From NCBI GenBank assembly GCA_036259835.1, contig DATABA010000030.1:1-15845 (forward strand): a stretch of 15,845 nt of DNA, given 5' to 3'. Positions within the stretch are counted from its first letter, which is position 1, and each line of letters begins with the position of its first letter. Below the pieces are notes generated by a model. The model made no database searches. It saw only the letters and a program-made list of their open reading frames with translations, and had not been told where the DNA came from. The stretch is from JALYGK01 sp036259835. GTDB lineage: Bacteria > Actinomycetota > UBA4738. Positions 5,558 through 14,131 of the stretch are shown piece by piece. A program made the position numbers and the translations under genes.

Positions 5558-7183
5558 TCATGACCCTCCCCCGCTTGCCAAGGCACCACGGGTCGGAACG
5601 CACCCAAGGCGGGTTGTCCCGGACCGACCCGTCTCCTGCTCCGCAACGCAGGAGCCCAGTTGTGCCGTGCTCGGCTCGATGTTCTTCAGAAGGGCGTTGG
5701 GGTAGACGCCGATCACCAAGATGGCCGCAAGGATCGGCGCGAGGACGAGGTGTTCGCGCAGATTCAAGTCGAGCAACCGCCCGGCTTTGCCGTCACCACC
5801 GGTGGGAGATAGCCCGAGGTCCCCCGCACCTCCCGCAATCGCCGGTGCACCGTGGAAGGCGCGCTGGTACGCCCACAACAGGTAGATCGCGGCAAGAACG
5901 ACACCGGTCACGGCGATCGCGGCGTATGCCTTGTTCACCGTGAACGTTCCGACGAGGATCAGGAATTCGCCCACGAACCCGTTCAGCCCGGGCAGCCCGA
6001 TCGAGGAAAGCGCGACGAACAGGAAGAGGCCAGCGAGAACCGGCATCGTGGCGCCAAGCCCACCCATTCGCGTCAGCTCTCGCGTATGCAGCCGTTCGTA
6101 GAGCATTCCGACCAGGAGGAACAGCGCCCCGGTCGAGAGTCCGTGGTTCACCATCTGAAGCACGCCGCCCGAGAGACCCTGAAGCGTGAAGGCGAACGTC
6201 CCCAACACCACGAATCCCAGGTGGGAAACGCTCGAGTAGGCGACCAGCCTCTTCACGTCCGTCTGGATCAGCGCCACGACCGCCCCGTAGACGATCCCGA
6301 TCAAGGCGAGGATCGAGACGAAGTCCTTGAAGTACTCGGACGCTTCCGGGAAAAGTGAGAGGTTGAACCTGATCAGCCCGTACGCCCCGACCTTCAGCAA
6401 TACCGCCGCGAGAATGAGTGACCCGGCTGTGGGAGCTTCGGTGTGGGCGTCCGGCAGCCACGTATGCAGCGGAAACAGCGGCACCTTTACGGCGAAAGCC
6501 ACGAAGAACGCCAGGAACAGCCACCGCGCCGTGGCTACGGGAAGCTGAAGCTGGCTCAGCTCGGTGATGGCGAACGTTGCACCGCCCAACTCGGACCCCG
6601 CCCGGAAGTAGAGAAACAGGATCCCCACGAACAGGAACGCCGAGCCGGCCATCGTGAACAGGAAGAACTTCACCGCCGCGTAGACGCGGCGCTCGCTCCC
6701 CCACGTCCCGATGATCAGGTACATCGGGAACAGCAACGCCTCGAAAAAGAGGAAGAACAGCAGAAGGTCCAACGCGAGGAACGATCCGAGCATCGCGGTC
6801 TCGAGAACCAGGAACGAGACCATGAAGTACTTCGTCTGGTGCTCCAGGCGCCATGAGACCAGAATCGCTGCGGGCATCAGGAACGTCGTCAAGAGCACCA
6901 GCCAGAGACTGATCCCGTCGACGCCAAGGATGTACTGGAAGTTGAGCACGCCGACCCACGTCGCGCGGTCGACCAACTGGAAGCCCGGTTCCGGTTCGTA
7001 TGCCGCCAGCATCCCGAGTGACAACAGGAACGTGACGACGGTCGTCACGAGGGCGAGCGTTCGATGTGCGCCGGTGGCCCGCCCCGGAACGAATGCCAAG
7101 AGCACCGCGCCGGCCAGAGGCGCGAATGTGATGACGCTGAGCCATCCGAACCCCGCTTCGGGCGTGGGCCCTATCGGCTGCAT
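5558..7183 (-). CDS. nuoM: NADH-quinone oxidoreductase subunit M
   Basis: NuoM is the middle antiporter-like proton-pumping subunit of the complex I membrane arm. The 541-residue translation carries Glu148 in FFLFFEALLFPMYLIIGTWG, Lys233 and His240 in AVKVPLFPLHTWLPDAHTEAPTAGS, and Lys264 in VLLKVGAYGL, matching E. coli Glu144, Lys234 and Lys265. The start is ATG at 7183, sharing one base with the nuoL stop (TGATG); the frame continues open upstream within nuoL but gives Arg-rich non-membrane sequence. After the last helix (ILAAILVIGVYP) and the usual short end (LLKNIEPSTAQL) there is an extra hydrophilic tail of about 30 residues rich in Gly, Ser, Thr and Arg, with two cysteines, which is not typical. 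It includes the nuoN ribosome binding site. Identity is secure. Confidence 0.97.
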   Translation of the reverse strand: MQPIGPTPEAGFGWLSVITFAPLAGAVLLAFVPGRATGAHRTLALVTTVVTFLLSLGMLAAYEPEPGFQLVDRATWVGVLNFQYILGVDGISLWLVLLTTFLMPAAILVSWRLEHQTKYFMVSFLVLETAMLGSFLALDLLLFFLFFEALLFPMYLIIGTWGSERRVYAAVKFFLFTMAGSAFLFVGILFLYFRAGSELGGATFAITELSQLQLPVATARWLFLAFFVAFAVKVPLFPLHTWLPDAHTEAPTAGSLILAAVLLKVGAYGLIRFNLSLFPEASEYFKDFVSILALIGIVYGAVVALIQTDVKRLVAYSSVSHLGFVVLGTFAFTLQGLSGGVLQMVNHGLSTGALFLLVGMLYERLHTRELTRMGGLGATMPVLAGLFLFVALSSIGLPGLNGFVGEFLILVGTFTVNKAYAAIAVTGVVLAAIYLLWAYQRAFHGAPAIAGGAGDLGLSPTGGDGKAGRLLDLNLREHLVLAPILAAILVIGVYPNALLKNIEPSTAQLGSCVAEQETGRSGTTRLGCVPTRGALASGGGS

Positions 7184-9084
7184 CAGAACCTCACCGCCAG
7201 GTACCAGAGAATCCCGACGGTGCCGAGGAGAAGGCCGACCGCGTACGTCCGGACGAACCCGGTCTGGATCCTCCGTCCCACCGACGCTGTGGCGGCGAAG
7301 ACCCGTCCCAGTCCATTGATGGCGCCGTCGATGAATCGAAGGTCGACGACGTAGGCGGCAAAGGCCGCGGCGAGCTTGGCCGGGGCGACCAGCACCCCCG
7401 AGTAGAAGTCGTTGACGTAAAAGGCGCGTTGCAGGGCTCGCTTCGGCCGCGCCAGCCTCACACGGAGCGCCTGCCAATCGATGCGGCCCGAAACGTAGAC
7501 GAAGTAAGCGAGCCCGATTCCAACCAGGGCAATGGCGGTGGAGATGATCGCCAGTTGAAACTCAGACGGGCCCGCGTGCATCTCGCGGGTCTCGCCGACT
7601 ACCGGCGCGAGGAACCTCGGAAGGAGCCCACTGGTCGCCGAGAACCCGAGCACCCCGCCGAGCGCTGACGCAACCGCCAGGATCACCAGCACCACGCGCA
7701 TGAGCGGTGGCGGATCATGCGGTTCGGCTTCGGTCCTCGGTGAGCCGAAGAAGGTCATGAACGTCGCCCTGCTGATGTAGAGCGCAGTGAGGAGGGCTCC
7801 GACGAGGGCGGCGATCCACAGGCCGGTTCGACCCGCATGGCTCGCGGCGGCAATGACCTGATCCTTCGCGAAGAAGCCTGACAAGGGCCAGATGCCGGCC
7901 ATGGCGAGCCACCCGATCAGCCACGTCGCGCCGGTGACGCGCATTGCCGACCGCAGACCGCCCATCTTCAGCATGTCGGTCTCTTCGTGCAGGCCGTGCA
8001 TCACGCTGCCTGCTCCAAGGAAGAGCAGCGCCTTGAAGAAAGCGTGGGCCACCAGGAGGAAGATCGCCGCCGCATACGCGCCGACGCCCGCGCCGAAGAA
8101 CATGAAGCCGAGCTGGCTCATCGTGGAGTAGGCCAGCATCCGTTTGATGTCGTCCTGGGCCAGGGCTGCGAGGCCGGCATAGATGGCCGTCACCACGCCG
8201 AGCACCGCGACGACGTTGAGGGCGACCGTCGAGGCCTCGAAGATGGGGTGCGCCCGTACCACCAGGTACACGCCCGCGGTGACCATGGTGGCCGCATGGA
8301 TGAGTGCCGAAACCGGTGTAGGGCCCTCCATGGCGTCGGGCAACCAGACGTGAAGCGGCAACTGCGCCGACTTTCCGACCGCGCCCGCAAACAGAAGCAG
8401 CGCCATCACGGTCGCAGTTCCGTTCGCCAGGCCCTCGGCGCCTCGAAACACCGCGTCGAACTGAAGGGAGCCGAACGTGAGCCAGATGAACACAATCCCG
8501 ATGAGGAACGCGGCATCACCGATTCGCGTGGTGATGAACGCCTTCTTCGCCGCATCGGCGGCTGACTTCCGCTCGAACCAGAACCCGATCAAGAGGTAGG
8601 AGCAGAGGCCAACGCCCTCCCACCCGAGGTAGAGCAAGGCGAAGTTGTCGGCCAGAACCAGGACGAGCATGAAGAAGACGAAAAGGTTCATGTATCCGAA
8701 GAACCGCGAGTACCTCAGGTCGCCGTCCATGTAGTCGATCGAATAGAAGTGAATGACGGCGCCGACGCCAGTGACGGACAACGCCATCAGCATCGACAGC
8801 TGGTCGATTCGCAGGTCCATCGCGACGCGGAAGAGTCCGACATCAATCCAGTCGAAGAGGTGCGTAACGGTGGTCCTGGAGTCCTCCGGGTGGCCAATGA
8901 GGGAGAAGAACGACACGACGGAAAGGACGAACGACGCGGCGACGACAAGCGAGCCGAGCCACCCGGCCGACCGCCCCCTCCACCTCCGACCGGTGAGGAG
9001 CAGCACGGTTGCTCCGATGAGGGGAAGAAGCGGAATCAGCGCAACCGCGGCGCCGGACGGTCCCTGCGCGATGGCTGGTTCCAT
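7183..9084 (-). CDS. nuoL: NADH-quinone oxidoreductase subunit L
   Basis: NuoL is the distal, largest antiporter-like subunit, whose C-terminal lateral helix runs along the membrane arm. The protein has 633 residues, normal for the family. Glu156 lies in LYLGWEGVGLCSYLLIGFW, Lys238 in VGKSAQLPLHVWLPDAMEGPTPVSAL, and His263 in the following LIHAATMVTAGVYLVVRAH. The stretch from about 530 to 575, with charged and aliphatic residues, plus the final hydrophobic segment (TYAVGLLLGTVGILWYLAV), fit the lateral helix and last membrane helix. The ATG at 9084 follows the nuoK stop by 2 nt (TAAGGATG). The stop overlaps the nuoM start by one base. No deletion or frameshift is visible. Confidence 0.97.
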   Translation of the reverse strand: MEPAIAQGPSGAAVALIPLLPLIGATVLLLTGRRWRGRSAGWLGSLVVAASFVLSVVSFFSLIGHPEDSRTTVTHLFDWIDVGLFRVAMDLRIDQLSMLMALSVTGVGAVIHFYSIDYMDGDLRYSRFFGYMNLFVFFMLVLVLADNFALLYLGWEGVGLCSYLLIGFWFERKSAADAAKKAFITTRIGDAAFLIGIVFIWLTFGSLQFDAVFRGAEGLANGTATVMALLLFAGAVGKSAQLPLHVWLPDAMEGPTPVSALIHAATMVTAGVYLVVRAHPIFEASTVALNVVAVLGVVTAIYAGLAALAQDDIKRMLAYSTMSQLGFMFFGAGVGAYAAAIFLLVAHAFFKALLFLGAGSVMHGLHEETDMLKMGGLRSAMRVTGATWLIGWLAMAGIWPLSGFFAKDQVIAAASHAGRTGLWIAALVGALLTALYISRATFMTFFGSPRTEAEPHDPPPLMRVVLVILAVASALGGVLGFSATSGLLPRFLAPVVGETREMHAGPSEFQLAIISTAIALVGIGLAYFVYVSGRIDWQALRVRLARPKRALQRAFYVNDFYSGVLVAPAKLAAAFAAYVVDLRFIDGAINGLGRVFAATASVGRRIQTGFVRTYAVGLLLGTVGILWYLAVRF

Positions 9085-9086
9085 CC

Positions 9087-9392
9087 TTAGCCCCGCAGAA
9101 GACTGGCGTCGTCGACGTCGGCGCTTCTTCGCTTGCGGTACAGCGTCACGATGATGGCCAGTCCGACCACCACCTCAGCCGCCGCAACAACCATGGAGAA
9201 GAACGCCAGGACCTGTCCCGTCACGTTGCCGTGCTGCCGGGAGAACGCGACGAGCGCGAGGTTCACCGCGTTGAGCTGGAGCTCCACCGACATGAAGATG
9301 ACCAGCGCGTTTCTGCGAACCAGCACGCCGACGGTTCCAATGGTGAACAGAAGCGCCGAGACCAGAAGGAAATACGAGATCGGCGTCTTCAT
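9087..9392 (-). CDS. nuoK: NADH-quinone oxidoreductase subunit K
   Basis: NuoK is a three-helix subunit homologous to MrpC that links the quinone module to the antiporter-like subunits. Its 101 residues match the family length. The two buried glutamates needed for proton translocation are present: Glu37 in VIFMSVELQLNAVNLALVAF and Glu73 in SMVVAAAEVVVGLAIIVTLYR. The C-terminal tail is hydrophilic. The ATG at 9392 overlaps the nuoJ stop by 4 nt (ATGA); no independent Shine-Dalgarno stands out, so translational coupling to nuoJ is likely. Confidence 0.96.
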   Translation of the reverse strand: MKTPISYFLLVSALLFTIGTVGVLVRRNALVIFMSVELQLNAVNLALVAFSRQHGNVTGQVLAFFSMVVAAAEVVVGLAIIVTLYRKRRSADVDDASLLRG

Positions 9393-9964
9393 CGGGAAGC
9401 ACCGGTCTCGGCCCGCGCCGGCTCATCCCTCTCGACGTCGAAGTCGACCGTTTCCTCTTCGCTGACGCGGCGCCGCCCGTGGAGCATGGCCCCGATCGCG
9501 GCCACGATGAGCAGGATCGAGGTCACTTCGAACGGAAAGAAGTACGAGTTGAAAAGGACTTCCGCCAGGCCCTGCACCGTGCCGGCTCGGCTGAAGTCGG
9601 GAAGCTGCCCGCGCGAGAAGCCGACCCCCAAACGAACCGCCAGGACGACCTCGGCCACTAACCCGAGGCCCAACAGAATGGCGAACAGGCGCTGGCCCCT
9701 GATTCGCTCGGTGAGCGGAACCTCGCGGGCGACGCCGAGGAGCATCAGCACGAACAGGAACAGGACCATGATCGCCCCGGCGTAGACGATGATCTGCACC
9801 ACGAACAGGAAGGGCGATCCGAGAATCAGGAAGAACACCGCCAACGTGAAGAAGTTCACGATGAGAAACAACGCAGAGTGAACGGCGTTCCGGGCCAGCA
9901 CCATCGCGCCAGCCGACAGCACCGAGATCGGAGCGATCACCCAGAAGGCGATCCAGTCCGCCAC
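9389..9964 (-). CDS. nuoJ: NADH-quinone oxidoreductase subunit J
   Basis: NuoJ is a five-helix membrane subunit of complex I whose third helix changes form during turnover. I take the GTG at 9964, which shares its G with the nuoI stop (TAGTG), giving 191 residues starting ADWIAFWVIAPISVLSAGAMVLARN. GGGGAAG lies just upstream. The frame is open for a further 57 codons, but those lie within nuoI and encode a non-membrane, Arg/Ala-rich sequence. The family motif VQIIVYAGAIMVLFLFVLML, with the pi-bulge-forming YAGA, is at about 58-77. A long hydrophilic acidic tail (EEETVDFDVERDEP) closes the protein, as in many high-GC Gram-positive homologues. Confidence 0.95.
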   Translation of the reverse strand: MADWIAFWVIAPISVLSAGAMVLARNAVHSALFLIVNFFTLAVFFLILGSPFLFVVQIIVYAGAIMVLFLFVLMLLGVAREVPLTERIRGQRLFAILLGLGLVAEVVLAVRLGVGFSRGQLPDFSRAGTVQGLAEVLFNSYFFPFEVTSILLIVAAIGAMLHGRRRVSEEETVDFDVERDEPARAETGASR

Positions 9965-10482
9965 TACTTCCCCTGTTCGGTCCCAGGAGCCGTCCCGAGC
10001 GGCGGCGGCGGCTGAAGGAGCTGCCACTTCTCCAGGATGGCGTCCTCTCGGGTTTCGAAGGCAAGCTCGAAGTTGTTGGTCAGCGTGAGCGCTCGCGTCG
10101 GACATGCTTCGACGCAGAGCCCACACATGATGCACCGCAGGTAGTTGATCTGATAGACGCGGGCGTACCGCTCACCGGCAGATACCCGATTGTCATCGGT
10201 GTTGTCCTCTCCCTCGACATAAATCGCGTCCGCTGGGCATGCCCACGCGCACAGCTCACAGCCGATGCACTTTTCCAGACCGTTGTCGTGCCGGTTCAGG
10301 AGATGGCGTCCGGTGTGTGAACGAGGGGGAAGCGGCGGGATCTCCCTCGGGTACTGCCGGGTCACGTCTCGACGGAACACCTGGCGAAACGTCACCGACA
10401 ACCCGCCGGCCAATCGTCGGACGGCGTGGCCGATGGTACGGATCCAACCGCGTCGCTCCTCTGACTGCGGCCCGTCGAGCAT
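9964..10482 (-). CDS. nuoI: NADH-quinone oxidoreductase subunit I (2x[4Fe-4S])
   Basis: NuoI is the peripheral-arm ferredoxin-like subunit that carries clusters N6a and N6b and hands electrons on to N2 in NuoB. The 172-residue protein has two CxxCxxCxxxCP motifs: Cys72, 75, 78 and 82 in CIGCELCAWACP, and Cys117, 120, 123 and 127 in CIMCGLCVEACP. The intervening ERYARVYQINYLRC and following TRALTLTNNFELA closely resemble actinobacterial NuoI, which is the strongest taxonomic hint in the window. The ATG at 10482 shares a base with the nuoH stop (TGATG). A proline-rich tail (PPPPLGTAPGTEQGK) ends the protein. The frame is open far upstream inside nuoH, but that part is a shadow. Confidence 0.96.
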   Translation of the reverse strand: MLDGPQSEERRGWIRTIGHAVRRLAGGLSVTFRQVFRRDVTRQYPREIPPLPPRSHTGRHLLNRHDNGLEKCIGCELCAWACPADAIYVEGEDNTDDNRVSAGERYARVYQINYLRCIMCGLCVEACPTRALTLTNNFELAFETREDAILEKWQLLQPPPPLGTAPGTEQGK

Positions 10483-11675
10483 CAGGTCCTCACTCCCCGC
10501 CGACCGAGTGTTTCGTCCTCGCCCTCCATTGCGGATCTCGGTGGAGACGTGAACAGCGGCGTCACCAGCAGCAGCACGGCGATCGTCCCCGAAGCGATGA
10601 TCAGCGCCGCCCGTCCGTCGCTGTAGATGTTCGGTAGGACCACTGAGGCGGCCGTGATCAGAATCCACAACAGCCCGATTGGGATCATGACCTTCCAACC
10701 GAAGCTCATGAGCCGGTCGTACCGGAAGCGCGGAATGGTCGCTCTGATCCACACGAGGACGTAGATGACGACGAAGAGCTTGACCAGGAACCACAGGACT
10801 GGCCAGAGCCACGGGACCACGCCGAACATCGGGCCGCGCCATCCACCGAGGAAGAGCGTCACGCCGACCGCGGAAACGGTGATGGTGTGCATGTATTCGG
10901 CCAGGAAGAACATGGCGAACTTGATCCCGGAGTATTCGGTGTGGTACCCGGCCACGAGCTCGGTTTCCGCTTCCGGCAAGTCGAACGGCGGCCGGTTCGT
11001 CTCGGCCGTGGCGGCGATCATGTAGATCAGGAACGCCGGGAACTGAAGAAACAGGTTCCACTTGGGCAACCACCCCAAGCCCGGAACGCCGAAGTGGCGG
11101 GCCTGCACCTCAACGATGTCCGACATGCGAAGAGAGCCGCTGTACAGAAGGACCGCAACGAGTGCTAGGCCCATGCCTACTTCGTAGGAGATCATTTGCG
11201 CGCTCGATCGGATGCTGCCGAGAAGCGGATAGTTCGAGCCGCTCGCCCATCCGGCCAGGACCACTCCGTACACCGCAAGTGAGGCCATGGCCAGGATCCA
11301 CAGGATGCCGACGTTGAGGTCGCTGATCTGAAACGGCACTCGCCGTCCGAAGAGCTCCACGCCGGGACCGAACGGAATGACGGCGAACCCGAGCATCGCC
11401 GGCACCATCGACGCCACGGGGGCGAGGAGGAACACCGGCCGGTCGGCGGTGACCGGGGTGATCCCTTCCTTGAAGAACAACTTGATTCCGTCGGCCAGCG
11501 TGATGAAGACACCGGCGGGACCGGCTCGGTTCGGCCCGATCCGCACTTGCATGTCCGCGATGACCTTTCGTTCGATCCAGATGAGGAGCAGGACAGAGAT
11601 CAGCATCAACGCGAAGATCACGATGACCCGAGCGATGAGGAGAATCCAGGCGACCCAGTCGATCGCCCCGGTCAT
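10482..11675 (-). CDS. nuoH: NADH-quinone oxidoreductase subunit H
   Basis: NuoH is the eight-helix membrane subunit forming the heel of complex I and, with NuoB and NuoD, the quinone chamber. At 397 residues it is slightly longer than the E. coli protein (325) because of a C-terminal extension with a ninth helix (about 363-381) and a charged tail. Conserved blocks are IERKVIADMQVRIGPNRAGP (34-53), the Glu-rich quinone-side loop AETNRPPFDLPEAETELVAGY (224-244) and EYSGIKFAMFFLAEY. The ATG at 11675 overlaps the nuoG stop by 4 nt (ATGA). All key acidic residues look present. Confidence 0.97.
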   Translation of the reverse strand: MTGAIDWVAWILLIARVIVIFALMLISVLLLIWIERKVIADMQVRIGPNRAGPAGVFITLADGIKLFFKEGITPVTADRPVFLLAPVASMVPAMLGFAVIPFGPGVELFGRRVPFQISDLNVGILWILAMASLAVYGVVLAGWASGSNYPLLGSIRSSAQMISYEVGMGLALVAVLLYSGSLRMSDIVEVQARHFGVPGLGWLPKWNLFLQFPAFLIYMIAATAETNRPPFDLPEAETELVAGYHTEYSGIKFAMFFLAEYMHTITVSAVGVTLFLGGWRGPMFGVVPWLWPVLWFLVKLFVVIYVLVWIRATIPRFRYDRLMSFGWKVMIPIGLLWILITAASVVLPNIYSDGRAALIIASGTIAVLLLVTPLFTSPPRSAMEGEDETLGRRGVRT

Positions 11676-14131
11676 GCGGTCACCTTCTCTTTCACGGGTT
11701 CAACGGTCGCGCGCGTTACGAGACGGCCGGGAAGAAGTGTGCTTACGGCGAATCCCGGCTGGTTGAACGGAATGAATGCCGTCCCGGCGGCGATGTGGGG
11801 AGTGACTCGGACGGGCAAGGTGGCTTCGCCGCCGTCCGTCCGAACCGTTGCTCGCTCACCGTCGGCGACCCCGAGCCGCTCCGCGTCGGCGGTATTGACT
11901 TCAACGAACGCCGGCTCCTCCAAAGCCTCCTTCAAAAGGTCAGCACCCTTGGACAAAGTGCCCTCATCAACGAGGAGCGGGTAGGTGAACAGAACGAGGT
12001 CGCCGTCTGTCGTGGCCGCCGCGGGCGGCGCCGGGGAGGCATCGCGGAGCGTGGGGAAGGGTGGGGAATGGCCGCGCGGAGCGATGCCGACCTCAGGCGA
12101 CGCCAGGACCCGGGCCATTTCTTCGTGGAGTTGGTCGAGCGAGTGGAAGCCCATGTCGGCGCCCATGGCTTCGGACAGCTCCTGGAAGATCTCCCATTCG
12201 GATCGGGCCAGCCCGACCGGCGGTCTCACCGCTCGAAGGCGCTGCGGTCTTCCTTCCCAGTCGGTGTAGTGGCCGTCCTTCTCCAGGTACGGCGCTCCGG
12301 GAAGCATGGCGTCCGCGTAGATCTGCATGGCGTCTGAAGAGATGTCGACCACGACCTTGTACTGGACGTTCTGTAGTGCCTGCTGAACTAGCGATGCGTT
12401 CGGGAAGTCCCTGAGCGGGTCGACGCCGACCAGGAACAAGACATCCAGCTCTTTGTTTGCGGCGGCTTCGATGATCTCCCTCGTGTCTCGGCCGCGGCGG
12501 TTGGGCAAGAGTGTTCCCCACGCCACTTCGATCACCGACCGCTGCGCGTCATCGTCGACGACCCTCCCCCCTGGCAGGAGGGCCGGGTGCAATCCCGCCC
12601 GGAGGGCACCACGGTCGTTGGCTCGGCGGCACAGCAGCGCGAACCGCGCCCCGGTCGCTTCGGCCAGCGTCCTGGCAGCTTCGACGGCTCCTTCGCTTTC
12701 CAACAACCCCGGGCCGCCGAAGACCACCCCTCCCTCACCGGCCTCTCGGAGTACCGACGCCACTCGGGCCTCGATTGTCGCCGCCTCGCCCGAGTCGCCG
12801 TTGGTTTCGGAGCCGATCCGCGAGAGGAGGGCTGCCTCGTCTCCCGGCCGGCACAGGATGTGTTCCGCGACCTCCCAGAGCCGCGTTCGACGTGGATGAA
12901 TGACGAAGACCCGGGCACTGGACTTCCGAACCGCCTTGAGGATGCGCAGGTGCAGTATGGGAAGCTCCTGCTCGGCGTCCAGACCGACGACCACGATGGC
13001 CTTCGCTCGTTCGACGTCCTGGTACGTCACCGGCATGTCGGCCGCTTGCACCTGTTCGGCCGGCAGCGCGCCCGGATCTCCTCCGGAAACCCGGTGGTCG
13101 ACGTCGTTCGTCTGGAAGGCCGTCCGGGTGAGCTTCGACAGGGCATAGGCGTCTTCGTCGGAGAGGCGCCCGCCGGCCAGCACCGCAACCCGCTTGTCCT
13201 TGCACCAGCCGGCGATCGTGGAAAGGGCCTCCGCGAACGAAACCGGCTCCAAACCGGGCTCCCGCAACAGCGGGGTGGTCAGCCGGTTCGCGTCATCGGG
13301 GAAGGAGAACGCGAACCGTCCCTTGTCGCAGAGCCAAGCGTCGTTCACGTCGTAGTTGTCGCGGGCGAGATGCCGGACGACCTCGCCGCGACGCAGGTCG
13401 ACGCGAATGTTGCAACCCGATGCACAGTGGGGACAGATCGAATCACCCGACTTCAAGTCGAACGGCCGCGCCGCGAACCGGTAGGTCGTGGCGGTGAGCG
13501 CGCCGACAGGGCAAATCTGGATGGTGTTTCCCGAGAACGGGCTCTTGAAGTCCTCGCCGGGGGCGATGCTCACCTGCTGCGCGGCGCCGCGGTCGAACAG
13601 CTCGATGAACCGGTCCCCGGAGATCTCGTCGCAAAAACGCGTGCACCGCGCACAGAGCACACATCGCTCGCGGTCCAGCGCAACCAGCGGCGAGAGCGGC
13701 AACGGTTTCCGGTAGGTCCGTTTCGCTTCGGTGTACCGGCTCTCCCCGGGCCCGAACGCAAGCGCCTGGTCCTGTAGCGGGCACTCGCCGCCGCGGTCAC
13801 ATACGGGGCAATCGAGGGGGTGGTTGATCAGCAGATATTCCAGAACGGAGACCTGTGCCTTCTTCACCTCATCGTCGGTGAACTGGGTATGGACGACCAG
13901 ACCATCCGCCACCGGGGTGGAGCACGAGGTCATGAGCTTTCGTTGCCCTTCGACCTTGACGTAGCACTGCCGGCATGCCGCGACAGGGTCGAGGAGCGGG
14001 TGATCGCAGAAGCGGGGGATCTCGATGCCGAGCTCTTCGGCAGCGCGGATGATGAGCGTCCCCTTCGGGACGGTGACCTCCTTGCCGTCGATGCTGAGCG
14101 TCACAAGGTCCTGGCCGTTGCCGTTCGTCAC
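11672..14131 (-). CDS. nuoG: NADH-quinone oxidoreductase subunit G
   Basis: NuoG is the large iron-sulfur subunit of the NADH-oxidising arm. The 819-residue protein starts with a [2Fe-2S] ferredoxin domain (N1b; Cys42, 53, 56, 70). The His-Cys3 N5 site follows (His104, Cys108, 111, 117), then the N4 site (Cys157, 160, 163 and Cys207) and a CPHCASGC motif with a distant Cys (Cys233, 236, 240, 268) that fits the off-pathway N7 cluster. From about 275 it is a degenerate molybdopterin-oxidoreductase fold, ending in a molydopterin-dinucleotide-binding-like barrel (about 715-815: VNTADAERLGVADGERATVRT, IPFNQPGFAVS). No catalytic molybdenum function is expected. The GTG at 14131 overlaps the nuoF stop (GTGA) and starts TNGNGQDLVTLSIDGKEV. 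Length and C-terminal part resemble actinobacterial NuoG. Confidence 0.96.
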   Translation of the reverse strand: MTNGNGQDLVTLSIDGKEVTVPKGTLIIRAAEELGIEIPRFCDHPLLDPVAACRQCYVKVEGQRKLMTSCSTPVADGLVVHTQFTDDEVKKAQVSVLEYLLINHPLDCPVCDRGGECPLQDQALAFGPGESRYTEAKRTYRKPLPLSPLVALDRERCVLCARCTRFCDEISGDRFIELFDRGAAQQVSIAPGEDFKSPFSGNTIQICPVGALTATTYRFAARPFDLKSGDSICPHCASGCNIRVDLRRGEVVRHLARDNYDVNDAWLCDKGRFAFSFPDDANRLTTPLLREPGLEPVSFAEALSTIAGWCKDKRVAVLAGGRLSDEDAYALSKLTRTAFQTNDVDHRVSGGDPGALPAEQVQAADMPVTYQDVERAKAIVVVGLDAEQELPILHLRILKAVRKSSARVFVIHPRRTRLWEVAEHILCRPGDEAALLSRIGSETNGDSGEAATIEARVASVLREAGEGGVVFGGPGLLESEGAVEAARTLAEATGARFALLCRRANDRGALRAGLHPALLPGGRVVDDDAQRSVIEVAWGTLLPNRRGRDTREIIEAAANKELDVLFLVGVDPLRDFPNASLVQQALQNVQYKVVVDISSDAMQIYADAMLPGAPYLEKDGHYTDWEGRPQRLRAVRPPVGLARSEWEIFQELSEAMGADMGFHSLDQLHEEMARVLASPEVGIAPRGHSPPFPTLRDASPAPPAAATTDGDLVLFTYPLLVDEGTLSKGADLLKEALEEPAFVEVNTADAERLGVADGERATVRTDGGEATLPVRVTPHIAAGTAFIPFNQPGFAVSTLLPGRLVTRATVEPVKEKVTA

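Noticed and set aside
7184..7477. Upstream extension of nuoM
   Set aside because: It lies inside nuoL and encodes Arg-rich non-membrane sequence; the coupled ATG at 7183 gives a normal NuoM N terminus.
9964..11073. Long minus-strand frame extending nuoI upstream to 369 codons
   Set aside because: The upstream part lies inside nuoH in another frame and is Arg/His-rich. The ATG at 10482 coupled to the nuoH stop gives the normal NuoI length.
12587..13777. Plus-strand frame of about 396 codons inside nuoG
   Set aside because: It is antisense to the nuoG iron-sulfur and molybdopterin-like domains, whose motifs are intact, and has no recognisable domain of its own.
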